Shown here in pieces: positions 1-9,222 of a DNA stretch of 14,612 nucleotides (position 1 is the stretch's first letter; each line of letters opens with the position of its first letter). Made by a program: the position numbers and the translations under genes. This stretch comes from Acanthamoeba lenticulata (Eukaryota; Discosea; Longamoebia; Acanthamoebidae), in the NCBI GenBank assembly GCA_002179805.1, contig NAVB01002866.1:1-14612 (forward strand). The letters are read 5' to 3'. The notes under the pieces are model-generated. The model was not told the DNA's origin, did not search any database, and was given only the letters and a program-made list of their open reading frames with translations.

Positions 1-1621
1 AGTAGCACCAGATGTACTGCACCAGCCAATAGATCGGCATACGGAGGCCCATCTGGACATGCACACCATGGACCGCCGTTGGGATCAATACATCTTCGTA
101 TACGCGCTTCGTTGGGTGGATGGTGGAGCGCGTCGTGTACCATCTTCATCATCTCGCGAATGCGGTTCTCCTTCTCGTAGGCGATGCTCGAGAGGAAGAC
201 CGGGAGCAGCTGGTGGAGGATCAGCGTGAAGAAGAGGCCGCCCACCAGTGTAGAAATATCAAAATCGTTGTAGTCGTCCTTCTGCGGTAGCTTTCGCACG
301 CCCACTGCGAGAGCATGTACAAATAAAATAAATAAGAAATGAGGTATTTATTAAAATGATAAAAGCAAATGGAAAAAAACAACAAAAAAAAAACAAAAAC
401 GGAGTATTTGGGGACGAACCGAATGAAGTGAGGATGCGGGGCGACGGAAGGAAAGAGGCAAAGGCCTGCGTGATGAGGCTCATCGCGCCAACGATGTCCC
501 TACCGCGCGAAATGGTGTAGTTGTAATAGATGCCAAAGTCGAGGACCGAGTCCACCACCGACACCTCGTCGAACACGAATCCTATGTACGATGAAGCGGA
601 AAGAGAGTCAATCATGATGGGACATTGAGCGAAGAAGCAGAAGAAGAAGAAAAAGAAGAGGGAAGGACGCACCAGCGGTGTAGAGGGCGGCTTTGCCATT
701 GGCGTTGTAGATGATGCGATCGATGTCGGCCACGCTGGCCTCGCTCACGAACGAGTAGTTATAGGGCGCCGCGGGGAGGAAGTCCAGGTTCTTCAGGTAC
801 AGCTCGGAATCCGAGTATTCAGGAAACTGGGATGGGCAAGGCGGTCAATGTACTGAGAGTCAATGATGGCCATGATGATCATCAAGGTGGTGGAGTACCT
901 TGATAGAGACGGTGCGATTGGTGAGCGCTACGGCACCTAAAAGACCGGTCCCAGTGGTGCCGTAGGGGTCGAAAGTGCCGATGGGCACTTCGCCTGTGAC
1001 ACCAGCGTCCGTGTAGATGATCTCGGCGGCCGGTGGGCGATAGTTGCCGTCCTCTGGCTTGCTCAGGCTGGTGATCAAGGGAAAGAAAGAAACAACAACA
1101 GGGAGTGAGTCTCGCGCGACTCGCCAAGCGTGGTTGGGACTGGATGGTCTTGTACATGAGGAATGGTGTTTTGGTGATGGGATTGCGATAGGCGACATCA
1201 TCATGATCCACAAGTGACGCAACCCATTGTTGAAGGAGGAACAAGATCAACATCTGCGCAGAGTCCGCGTTAACGTGACCACCCAGTCATGTGACAAAAA
1301 TGTCCAAAAACCAAATAGCTTGTCGGCCTTTTTTTAAATAAACAATTAAGAATAATAATTTTTAAATCAATTGTGGAATAAAAGGGCAGAAAGGGAGCGC
1401 ACCAGGATGAGGGGGGTGAGGACTTGGCAAACGTTGGTGCCGTAGTTCCTCTTCTGCGCAATAGCGCTCTTTGCCAGGAGGGCCCAGCACTGGCTCCTCC
1501 AGGACAGACGTTTCTTTATCAAGCGTCGGAGCTCGTGGTCGCTCAGTTGAGCAAGGTCGACGTCGTCCCCTGCATTGCTCTCCCCGCCCACCTTGTCCTT
1601 CAACTTTTCGTCGTGCCCCAT
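1..1621 (-). CDS. ABC transporter subfamily A (ABCA-like), 5' part, gene continues past window start
   Basis: A likely membrane lipid transporter of the ABCA family, of which only the N-terminal membrane portion lies here. Exons on the minus strand: 1621-1403, 1253-1156, 1067-899, 826-673, 581-420, 304-141 and 52-1. All phases join cleanly and give 339 codons. Intron 2 (1155-1068) is the least certain. The chosen ATG at 1621 gives an about 55-residue cytosolic lead, then the LLAKSAIAQKRN segment typical of the ABCA start, a first membrane helix (LTPLILV joined to MLILFLLQQW), a large extracytoplasmic domain with NRT and NYT/NYS sequons, and a second helix (STLVGGLFFTLILHQLLPVF). The family-typical cytosolic coupling stretch EKENRIREMMKMMGLRMPIY follows. 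The remaining helices and the ATP-binding domain must lie to the left of the window. It is divergently arranged with a second ABCA gene. Family assignment is firm; substrate is unknown. Confidence 0.88.
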
Positions 1622-2106
1622 CCGGTGTTGCGCTGGCTTTGGTGTCTTTGAGCAGCCGTGGGCCAGAGGCGGTGGCGTTCGTTAAACGGGTATGTGCTAG
1701 AGTGGGGCAAAAAAGTCTATGGTGTGCGGAGCTGCAGCAGAGAAGAACAGGCAGCTGAGCGACAACACAGCAAGCACAAGGAGTTCTTTTGTGGATGAAG
1801 TTGAGTCCATTCTTGAAATTCCACGACTTATGTTTTACGCCATTGGCCGTTTCTCTTCGCCATAAAAAAGCATCAACTTGCATCTTTGAAATTTCGCAAT
1901 ATCAGCCAATCGTTTATATGCCTACGTTCAGAGCTCTCCTCCGCAACAGGACTTTGAAGGGTCTTTATGGTCTCGCGAGTACACCCGACCTCTGCTTCTT
2001 CTCAGCCGCCACAGTTGAGCACCACACTACCCAAGTGCACGCACTGCCCGCCACACCAACCGCACTAACTGCTGGTAAACCACCTGGGCCGCGGCACGAA
2101 TACAAA
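1622..2106. promoter_or_regulatory. Divergent intergenic region between two ABCA genes (putative bidirectional promoter)
   Basis: These 485 bp separate the start codons of two head-to-head ABCA genes and must hold both 5' leaders and promoters. A possible TATA-like stretch (gtttatatg) is at 1912-1920 and an A-rich cataaaaaag at 1861-1870; neither is proven. The frame of the right-hand gene stays open upstream to about 1789, with in-frame ATGs at 1795 and 1918. The predicted extension (up to about 104 residues) shows no domain and would be unusually long for this family, so I treat it as noncoding. No RNA gene or repeat was seen. Confidence 0.5.
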
Positions 2107-5100
2107 ATGGTCAAGAGCAAGTCGCCATGGTTCACCCAGTTCGGTTTGCTAATGTGGAAAAACTGGGCCCTCTCTGTGCGCACCTTAACCCTCGTCCCCC
2201 CCCCCAGCCCGACAACAACAAGTTTGGAGGAAACTTGGGCTGACAGAAAAAAACTCCTTTTTTGTTCTTTTTCATTTCCTCCGAACAGAAACGCGGGTAC
2301 AAAGTTATCATCCTGCAGTTCCTCTCGCCCTTCTTCTTCATCTTGGCCCTCTACGTCATGAACGAGATTCTGAGCAAGGCATCCAAAGAACACCTCTACG
2401 ACGACAGTACAGACACCTTGCTCATGTTCACTGTCCTCAGAGACTCACCACAACCCAATCCAACACAGTTACCACACCAAAGCACGTTCCTGTGGGCCAC
2501 ATTCCGCGTTGCATCGTCGGCCACAGTCGTGGTACGCACCCACCTCCTCTTCACAACGATGAATGATGGCTGACCACCGGAACCAGATCGCTGCTACACC
2601 ATCGCCTATGCGCCGCGAGGCAACAGCAGCACCGACATTGTCGAGACGCTCATAGCAGGCATACGAAACGAGAGCAATATACCGCAGAGCGAAATCATCG
2701 GCTTTGACTCGAGTCAGGCGCTTGATGACTTTGTCTACAACAATCCCAACACGACGCAAGGAGGTGCGCGCATCCTTCTCTTTGGCATCATGAACAACGC
2801 GTCCCTTATTGTGGCTCACATGCGCGTTCTCTTCAGGCTACTTGTTCAATGTGTCGCAGGTTGGGGCCGACACCGTGGTTAGTTTCACGCTGCTGAGCAA
2901 CGAGACAAACCAACAGCGATACGGCAAGTACATCAACTACGCCACCTACGTGCAGGTGCCCATGATGGTCGCCCTTCAGCGTCAACTTTGTACGGCCCTT
3001 CATCCGCATCTTTCCTTTCCCGAGTGGTTTCTCTGACCAGCGTTTTGGGGTTCCGCCGTCTACAGTCGCTTACGCGACCAACAACCCCGACTTTGTGTTT
3101 TCGATCGACACCATCGAGTACGCACGGCCGCCGCCCGAGACGCTCAACAGTACGTTCTTTACAGTATTCTGCTGCCCTCAATGAGATGGCAAGAAGCTGA
3201 GTTTTGTGCGTCGCAGTCATCGGTCGAGCCGGCTCGACGTTCTTCTTCGGTTGCCTGATGTTTAACTTTGTCATGGGTAAATTTCTTTTTGCTTTTTCAT
3301 TTATTTATTGATTGAAATAATATATATATATATATATAATTTCAAATTAATCATGATGAAAAACTCTCTGGCAGCCCTTGTGCAAATCAGCACGGAGCGC
3401 GAGCTGAGGCTGCGCGCCACTCTCAACCTGATGGGCCTGCGGGACTCAGTGTACTGGAGCACGTGGATGATCACCTACATGTTCTTCGTCACGTGGACCG
3501 TCCTGCTGCTGTGCGCCTTTGGCGCCGCATTCCAGTTTGACTTCTTCTTGGACAACAACTTTGGAACCTACTTCATCCTGCTCGAGCTGTTCGGGCTTTC
3601 GCTCATCCCGCTCTCGTTCCTCATGTCGACCCTCCTCAAGCGCGCCAGCTCGGCCATCAGCATGGGCTTCTTCGTGTTCGTCCTCGGCTTCTTCTTCCAG
3701 CTGACGGCCAACTTCCTCTACGACGACGATGCCGGCTCGGGCACGGCCATCGGCCAGTACATCCTGGCCTGGTTCTCGCCCATCATGCTGGCTAAGGGCC
3801 TCCTCGACATCGGCGCCGCGCAGCCGGGCTACTCGTTTGGCGACATTATCGACAACACGGACAAGTGGCCGCTCATCCAGCTCTACGTTTGGCTCGTGCT
3901 GGACTTCTTCTTCTACCTCGGCCTCGCGCTCTACTTTGACAACGTCCTCCCCAACGAGCACGGCGTGCGCCGGCCCTACCACTACTTCCTCACGCCCTCC
4001 TACTGGACCGGCCGCACTAAGCCTGGCCCGCGGCCGGCCCATGGCGAGCTCCCGCCGGACGAGACTGTGGACGACGACGTCTACGCCGAGGAGAAGCGCG
4101 TACGACAGGGCGACCTGCCGGACACGACCGCCATCAAGATCATGAATCTCAACAAGACCTACCCAGGCCCCCGCCGGCGCATCGGCAAGAACAAGTGCGT
4201 GCGCTGCTGCACAAAGGCCTTTTGCTGCTGCTGCGGCAAGCGCGAGCCGTTCACGGCCGTCTCCGACGTGTGGTACCACATCGACTCGAACCACCTGTTC
4301 TGCCTGCTGGGCCACAACGGCGCCGGCAAGACGACGACCATCAACATGCTGACGGGCCAGATCCGGCCGACCCACGGCGACGCCGATATCTACGGCCACT
4401 CGATCCTCACCGAGATGGACAAGATCCGCGAGACCATGGGCGTGTGCCCGCAGTTTGACGTCCTCTGGGCCGACCTCACCGGCCGCGAGCACCTCATGCT
4501 CTTTGCCGGCATGAAGGGCATTCCGTGGAAGCAGCTCTCGCGTGAAGCCGACGAGCGCCTCGCCGTACGTGCTCCCATTCTCTCTCTCCCCCCCCCCCAC
4601 ACTGGAGCGTGTGTGAGCTGAAACCACGTCTTGCCTGTGCAGGAGGTGAGCCTGACCAAGGCCATGAACCGTCTGTCGTCTGGCTACAGCGGCGGCATGA
4701 AGCGTCGCCTCTCCGTCGCCGTCGGTACGTTGGACGTCTCGCGCCCCCTACTCGCCGCATGGCACACGCAGCTCACCAGCCAATCTCTCTCTCTCTCTCC
4801 ATTTTTTCGCAGCGCTTGTGGGCGACCCTAAGGTCGTGTTCCTCGACGAGCCCGTACGTCGCTTCCCCCCCCCTCCCCCCAGTGTCGTGCAGCTGCTCTT
4901 GTTGCTGGCCAGCCAGCGCGGACTCACGCGCGTGCATGTGTAACGTATTTGTGCAGACGACGGGCATGGATCCGGTGTCGCGCCGCGAGGTGTGGGACAT
5001 CATCGAGCGCGCCAAGAAGGGACGCGTCGTCATCCTGACCACACACTCCATGGAGGAGGCCGACACCCTGGCCGACACCATTGGTGCGCCGTTTTTCTTT

Positions 5101-5841
5101 CGTTTTTTTCTTCAACAGGACGCTAAAGCCTTGGTTGAACAATTGCAGCCATCATGGCCAAGGGACAGCTGCAGTGCATGGGCTCGGCCATCCACCTCAA
5201 GAAGAAGTTTGGCGCTGTACGTGTTTGTTGGCGCCCAAATGGCTTTCCATCCGGCTCACACATACGTGGGCTTTCTCCAGGGTTATCAAATCACCGTTGC
5301 AGTGGAGCGCGCCAAACGCGACACTGTCGTCGAGTTCTTTGAGGCGCACATCCCGGGCGTCGTGATGGAGGCCGACGGCGTGTCGGACTACCTCAATTTT
5401 GGCATCCCGTGCGACGTTGAGGATCTCTCTTCCTTCCTCGCGTACGTTGCTGCCTGCCTGTCTGCGTGCATTGGCGTCCCAATCAAGCAAGCTCATCTTC
5501 TCTGCTTGCGCGCGTGCGTATGGTCACAGGCTGCTGGAGAAGAAGCAAAAGGAGCTGGGCGTGACGGACGTACTGGTTTCGCTCACCACGCTCGAGGAGG
5601 TCTTCCTCCGCATCACCGAGGAGGCCGAGAAGCGCGGCCAGCAGGAGGACGACGACTCGGAAGAGGAGCTCGATGATGACGAGGACGATGATGCCGCTAC
5701 CGGCCAAGCCTTCGAGGTGCGTCAGTCAATACCCACTCGAGTCGTCCTCTTGGTTTGCTCACATCACACCTGAACTCCTTTTAGATGAACCTGCGCAAGA
5801 GCAGCAAGCCTCTGGTCTCGAGCGATGACGTCAGCGAGTAA
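2107..5841 (+). CDS. ABC transporter subfamily A half-transporter (one membrane domain, one NBD)
   Basis: A probable ATP-driven lipid transporter, complete at about 878 aa, which fits a half-size ABCA protein. Exons: 2107-2175, 2289-2406, 2469-2531, 2587-2763, 2837-2989, 3066-3149, 3217-3276, 3375-4564, 4643-4724, 4813-4853, 4957-5083, 5149-5216, 5281-5441, 5530-5716 and 5785-5841. Residues 1-23 include LLMWKNWALS, then TM1 (about 28-47) and an extracytoplasmic domain with several N-glycosylation sequons (NSS, NES, NTT, NVS, NET). TM2 is near 222-242, then a coupling helix (TERELRLRATLNLMGLRDS) and several more helices. The NBD has Walker A GHNGAGKTT (residue 554), Q-loop CPQFD, signature YSGGMKRRLS (about 653), Walker B VVFLDEP (about 673) and H-loop TTHSMEEAD (His about 709), so it should be catalytically competent. 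Oddities are a seven-Cys insert ahead of Walker A and a very acidic C-terminal tail from about residue 837. The ATG at 2107 is chosen for spacing to TM1. Substrate is unknown. Confidence 0.93.
3319..3338. repeat. (TA)n microsatellite inside an ABCA intron
   Basis: A run of about ten TA units lies in the 3277-3374 intron of the ABCA half-transporter. This intron is the most AT-rich stretch of the gene and also has the only GTAAAT donor among that gene's introns. It is likely length-polymorphic between strains. No function is implied. Confidence 0.9.
4578..4598. repeat. Pyrimidine tract: (CT)n followed by an 11-base C run in an ABCA intron
   Basis: The intron at 4565-4642 carries a CT repeat running into an 11-base C homopolymer. 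The next two introns of the same gene also hold simple pyrimidine repeats: a CT run at about 4785-4799 and C runs from about 4865. They probably serve as polypyrimidine tracts. They are slippage-prone and likely sites of length error in the assembly. Confidence 0.75.
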
Positions 5842-6154
5842 AACTTGAATTATTTATTTATTAATTGTTTGTTTGTATATTCGTCAATTCAGGTCCATTT
5901 TATTTTCTATTCGTTTTTCAATTGCATAAACGAATAAACACGCACTTCGGTCACTCCTTTCGTGGTCTTTGTCACTGTCTGCAGCAGTTTTGACGCTTAC
6001 GCCAACTTGCTCAGCGCAACTCTGTGGGGCCAGGTAACTCTACGCACCGCTTTTTGAGTGGTGGAATTTTATTGGTCGTTTTCTTTGCTCTAGCGCGGCC
6101 GCCACCATAAATTGGCAACCCCTCAGTCCTCTCCTCGTTAACTTCCTCACGCCC
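5842..6154 (+). promoter_or_regulatory. Intergenic: ABCA 3' UTR with poly(A) signal, then promoter/leader of the GH18 gene
   Basis: 313 bp between the ABCA stop codon and the GH18 start codon. The first ~100 bp is AT-rich and contains AATAAA at 5933-5938, about 92 bases past the stop. The rest becomes GC-richer and has an inverted CCAAT-like attgg near 6071. A GTAACT donor-like site (about 6034) and a CTCTAG acceptor-like site (about 6095) could frame a leader intron, but without transcript data this stays open. No convincing open frame lies here. Confidence 0.5.
5933..5938 (+). other. Polyadenylation signal AATAAA for the ABCA half-transporter
   Basis: A canonical AATAAA hexamer lies in the AT-rich region directly downstream of the ABCA stop codon and ahead of the next gene on the same strand. 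Position and context fit a poly(A) signal. It is the only canonical hexamer I found just downstream of a complete gene in this window. Confidence 0.55.
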
Positions 6155-7596
6155 ATGAAGCTGCACACGGCCTTGCTCCTGGTGAGCCTCTTCGTTCTTG
6201 CCGTGGCTTCCTCGGCTCACGGCCAGCGCCAGTTTGCTGCTTATTTCCAGAGCTGGTCCGACCACTGGGTACACTGCTTCCTCCTCTTTTTGCCCTCTCA
6301 AACGTAGTGAGTTAACGAGTGCCTCTTGTGATCGTGTAGGTGTCCAATGGCTCCAACAGCGGCCTTGCTCAGCTGCCGGCCTACGCCAACGTCGCCCTCG
6401 TCTCCTTCGTCCAGCCCGACTGCAACGTGCGCACCCCGCAACAACAACCCTCTATTCATTTTATTGGTTGCATTGAAGGGCGCGACCCTTAACTCGACCT
6501 ATATGTAGTACGGTGGTAACCTCAACCTGGGCGGGACCGGGCTGAGCTTCTCCTACGACGGACCGACGCTGAAGCAGGCCATCAACGCCCTGCGCCAGCG
6601 CAATCCCGGCACCCTGATCATGATTGCCGTGGGAGGCGCCACCTACACGTACGTTTCGCGCAGCCGACCCCGAAGTGCTTCAAGAGTTGCAAAATTGAAC
6701 CTCGAGAGGGCGTGATGGTGGACAGAAACTGGGGCGCGCTCAACGCCCGAGCGATCGCGAACCTGGTGAACGACTTTGGCTTTGATGGCGTCGACATCGA
6801 CTTCGAGCCCACCAACCCCAACTGCCAGCACTCGGGCGGCAAGGTCAGCTGCTCCAGCGATAACGACTTCATCTCCGCCATCCGGCAGCTCCGCAGCGTT
6901 CTTCCACGAGGTGCGTCCTTGTCCTCTTTTGAGTCGTCCTTCGTGGACAACAACACCAACAAGCCTCTTGCAACAGGCCAAAAGAAGATCTCGATCGCTG
7001 CTTTCAGCGTGGGCGCCTACGGCACGGGCCAGTACGTCAACGCGCCGCCCGCTTCGGCCTACACCGGTATGATGATGACCCTGAGGCTCTCTTTTTGGGC
7101 TGCACCAGCAGACGTCGTTCACCTCTGCTCACGTTGTGTGTTCAGGCCTGCTGGTGAACCCGCTGGCAAGCTGCCGCGGCGATGTCGACATTCTCAACGT
7201 GATGAGCTACGACGCCAGTGATGCTTATGACCCTGTCACCGCCCTGTACGCCTACCGGTCCCTCTTTGACGGACAGATCAACATGGGTGTCGAGGTCCCT
7301 CCCGAGGCTTGGGGCGGGCACATCTACACCCTCGATGCCGTCAAGCGCCTGGGCGGCGCCGTGTTGAGGGACTCCAGGGCTGGTACTGTGACACATGCCT
7401 TTTATGCTTGTAATGTCTGCGCCAACCATGTTGTGGTGTCGTTGTTGCAGGCATGATGTTGTGGAGCGTCCAGAAGCAGACCTATCAGACCGTTTCGCCG
7501 TCGTACCCGAGCGCCAACCTGATGGCCGCTACCGTTTGCCAGCTGCTATCTCTTCCCAACTGCGACAAGCCCATCAATCCTTTTGCTTCCTCGTGA
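6155..7596 (+). CDS. Secreted glycoside hydrolase family 18 (chitinase-like) enzyme
   Basis: Predicted to hydrolyse beta-1,4 N-acetylglucosamine chains outside the cell or in the endolysosomal lumen. Exons 6155-6268, 6340-6426, 6509-6648, 6726-6910, 6977-7066, 7146-7382 and 7451-7596 join to 332 aa with consistent phase. The N-terminus (MKLHTALLLVSLFVLAVASS, then AHGQ) is a clear signal peptide. The mature chain opens with the beta-1 strand FAAYFQSW and shows the beta-2 strand NVALVSFV. AVGG (107-110) sits at the SxGG position. The catalytic DGVDIDFE (134-141) keeps all three Asp and the acid Glu141. NVMSYDA follows, with a C-terminal MLWSVQKQ whose Trp289 is the conserved barrel-end tryptophan. 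No chitin-binding module or GPI signal is visible. All catalytic residues are present, so it is probably active. Chitinase, endo-N-acetylglucosaminidase-like or lysozyme-like specificity cannot be separated here. Intron 6911-6976 is 3n and stop-free, so a 22-residue longer form cannot be excluded. Confidence 0.92.
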
Positions 7597-7770
7597 GCGT
7601 TTTGCTTGTAGGTGTGCAATACTGTGTTTTGAATGAAGTCACAAGCAAGGGGTCAAGCATTTTGACGTGAAGCAAGGAATGCACGTGCTGCGATGTTTGC
7701 TTTGTACACACCACGTGTAAATGAACTCACCTAAAGAAAAGTACTCATTTTGCACATACGGCTGCCAGGC
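7597..7770. other. Convergent 3' intergenic spacer between the GH18 and TANGO2-like genes
   Basis: Only 174 bp separate two stop codons that face each other, so the two 3' UTRs must nearly abut or overlap. I found no canonical AATAAA on either strand, so a variant poly(A) signal is presumably used. No other feature is visible. Confidence 0.6.
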
Positions 7771-9065
7771 TCAAAAGGAGAGAGAGGTCTCCTCCCAAGG
7801 CCCGGTGGTGTTGCCACGAGTGTCGCGGTAAAAGTAGTGGGCTTTGCGGTCGTGCTGGACGAGGATGACCGTCTGCGAGATGGTTCCATAGACGGACTCG
7901 CGCCAGGGCAGCTTCAGCTTCACGAATAAGTGCTGCATGCGCAAGTGGTGGTAGAGACCCACGCCGAGCGATGACGCCAGAGCTGCCGCGGCAGCGACGG
8001 CGATCGCTCGCCCAAAGAACGAAAGCGAAAACGACGTTGAGGAGACAAAGAGGGGCAGAAGAGCCGCGAGAAAGAAGAAGGAGATTAAGAGGATGAAAAA
8101 GAGCGAGAGGAAGGTGCGCAGGCCAGGCTGCACACGTCGCTTGCGGGAGGTGTAGAAGAACTTGGCCAGAAAGGCCCACAGGGGCATCGCTCCGGGCTCA
8201 GATGAAGGAGGTGATGACGAGGACGATGATGACCTCTGTGGCAGGAGAGGTTGCTGTTCGGAGAACAGAGCGGCGAGTCGATCGCGCAGGTTCGTCACCG
8301 ATTCCTGCGACAACGGGTCCTCTGATGAAGGCGAAGATGATGGCGAAGATGAAGATGACTTGGGCGTTGTGTCCAGGATGTATGCAATTCGCTTGGCGAT
8401 GTAAGGGCATTTGACAAACTCGTCGCCGAGAAGATCGTTGGCCAGGCCAAAGACGCCGTGCGATAGGGTCTCCACAACAGGCCGCCCAGCGTCGTCCACC
8501 TCGACAGCGCAGTTGCTCACGCAACGGACTTCCACAGGGTCGGCCAGCACATTGCCCCACAGCAAGTTGAACCCCATGAACTGCCCACTGGCGAGTAGAG
8601 TGCAGATGTCAGCCACTATCACCACCACGATGGGACGGGCGGTGTACATGTTGGCGGGCAGATCACGCAAAGGGTCAAGGATGAAGTCGAGCACGAGCTT
8701 GCCGCGCGAGATGCCGCCAGGCCCGCCACGGCCGCCGATGTTGGTCAATGCCGCAAAGTTGCCTTCAAGCAGGCACACGTCAACAACAGGGGGCTGAAGG
8801 CTGGTCGGAGGGGGAGCACACCGGTGGTCGAGTGAAGACCTATCCAAGTGCCAGCACTGCGGAGGTCGCGGCCGCACAGCACACCGTCCTGGCCAACCTG
8901 CGGTGAGGTGCTGTCGCGGTTCTACCCGAACAGAACCAAAGCGGTGAGTGGGGCAGGAACTGAAAGGCGGAAGGACGTGGTAGACACCTCAAATTCATCG
9001 CGGTTGGAGACCAACACGAACGGATAGTCGGGGTGCACGTTCAGCGCAATCCCTACAAGGCACAT
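7771..9065 (-). CDS. TANGO2/NRDE family protein with Ser-rich and two-helix membrane insertion
   Basis: A homologue of TANGO2 (transport and Golgi organisation 2; NRDE domain), linked in animals to secretory-pathway or mitochondrial lipid/haem handling. Its biochemical role is unsettled. Minus-strand exons 9065-8988, 8921-8822, 8762-8648 and 8587-7771 join to 369 aa. The start is family-typical: MCLVGIALN with Cys2, then SNRDEFE at 20-26. GRDL, GTWIGLHSTTG and NFAALTNIGG follow, then SRGKLVLDFI, FMGFNLLWGN and HGVFGLANDLL, all in the expected order. The C-terminal piece ESVYGTISQTVILV matches the YGTRSxTVLLV end of the family. Between them lies unusual sequence: two Ser-rich blocks and two strongly hydrophobic segments (about 256-280 and 288-312) encoded without interruption in exon 4. 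Intron 8588-8647 is 60 nt and stop-free. It shares a 157 bp divergent promoter region with the Derlin gene. Confidence 0.88.
8205..8362 (-). repeat. Low-complexity Ser/Pro-coding blocks (TCA/TCT/TCG repeats) in the TANGO2-like gene
   Basis: Two stretches, about 8320-8362 and 8205-8250, are imperfect trinucleotide repeats (gatgaagat-type on the plus strand). On the gene strand they encode SSSSSPSSSPSSE and SSSSSSSPPSSE. They flank a more normal segment (VTNLRDRLAALFSEQ) and lie just before the hydrophobic insertion. They look like disordered linkers produced by repeat expansion. Confidence 0.7.
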
Positions 9066-9222
9066 GGCACGAAGGCTGTTTGGTGCGGGTGCTGTCGAGG
9101 TTCTCTTTTCTTGTCATTTTTCCTCGTTTGCGCTGCTGACGTCATTTCCAGGTGCGAACGTTCAGCAAAGCACACAAGATTCTATTTGATCAGATTTGAG
9201 CAGTGCGCAGAAGAAAGACAAA
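9066..9222. promoter_or_regulatory. Short divergent intergenic region between the TANGO2-like and Derlin genes (putative bidirectional promoter)
   Basis: Only 157 bp lie between the two start codons, so both promoters and leaders must be packed here or overlap. A T-rich/pyrimidine stretch is at about 9103-9128 and an AT-rich stretch at about 9178-9200, just before the Derlin ATG. Both products belong to the secretory pathway, which makes co-regulation plausible, but no element is proven. Confidence 0.5.

Noticed and set aside
259..699. A 146-codon Phe-rich minus-strand frame read as one protein
   Set aside because: Only its middle (581-420) is a true exon of the left ABCA gene. The Phe-rich ends are translated polypyrimidine tracts of flanking introns.
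1789..2106. An N-terminal extension of the ABCA half-transporter from in-frame ATGs at 1795 or 1918
   Set aside because: The extension has no domain, no membrane helix and noncoding-like composition. It would fill most of the only promoter space between two divergent genes.
2928..3065. Apparent frameshift/pseudogene break in the ABCA external domain
   Set aside because: A canonical 76-nt intron at 2990-3065 restores the frame exactly, and all NBD motifs downstream are intact, so the gene is not a pseudogene.
3319..3338. The (TA)n tract as an origin, mobile-element target or regulatory site
   Set aside because: It is a short microsatellite within an intron, without flanking repeats or target-site duplication.
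3446..4627. A 393-codon open frame on the minus strand opposite the ABCA membrane/NBD exon
   Set aside because: It mirrors the GC-biased third positions of the ABCA exon, encodes Glu/Val/Arg/Gly-rich sequence with no motif, and lies exactly over strongly conserved ABCA coding sequence. It is an antisense shadow.
7745..8877. Alternative overlapping minus-strand frames across the TANGO2-like exon, and a start for that gene at 8877
   Set aside because: The family-defining MCLVGIALN...SNRDEFE exon lies upstream at 9065-8988 and splices in phase. The overlapping frames lack any motif.
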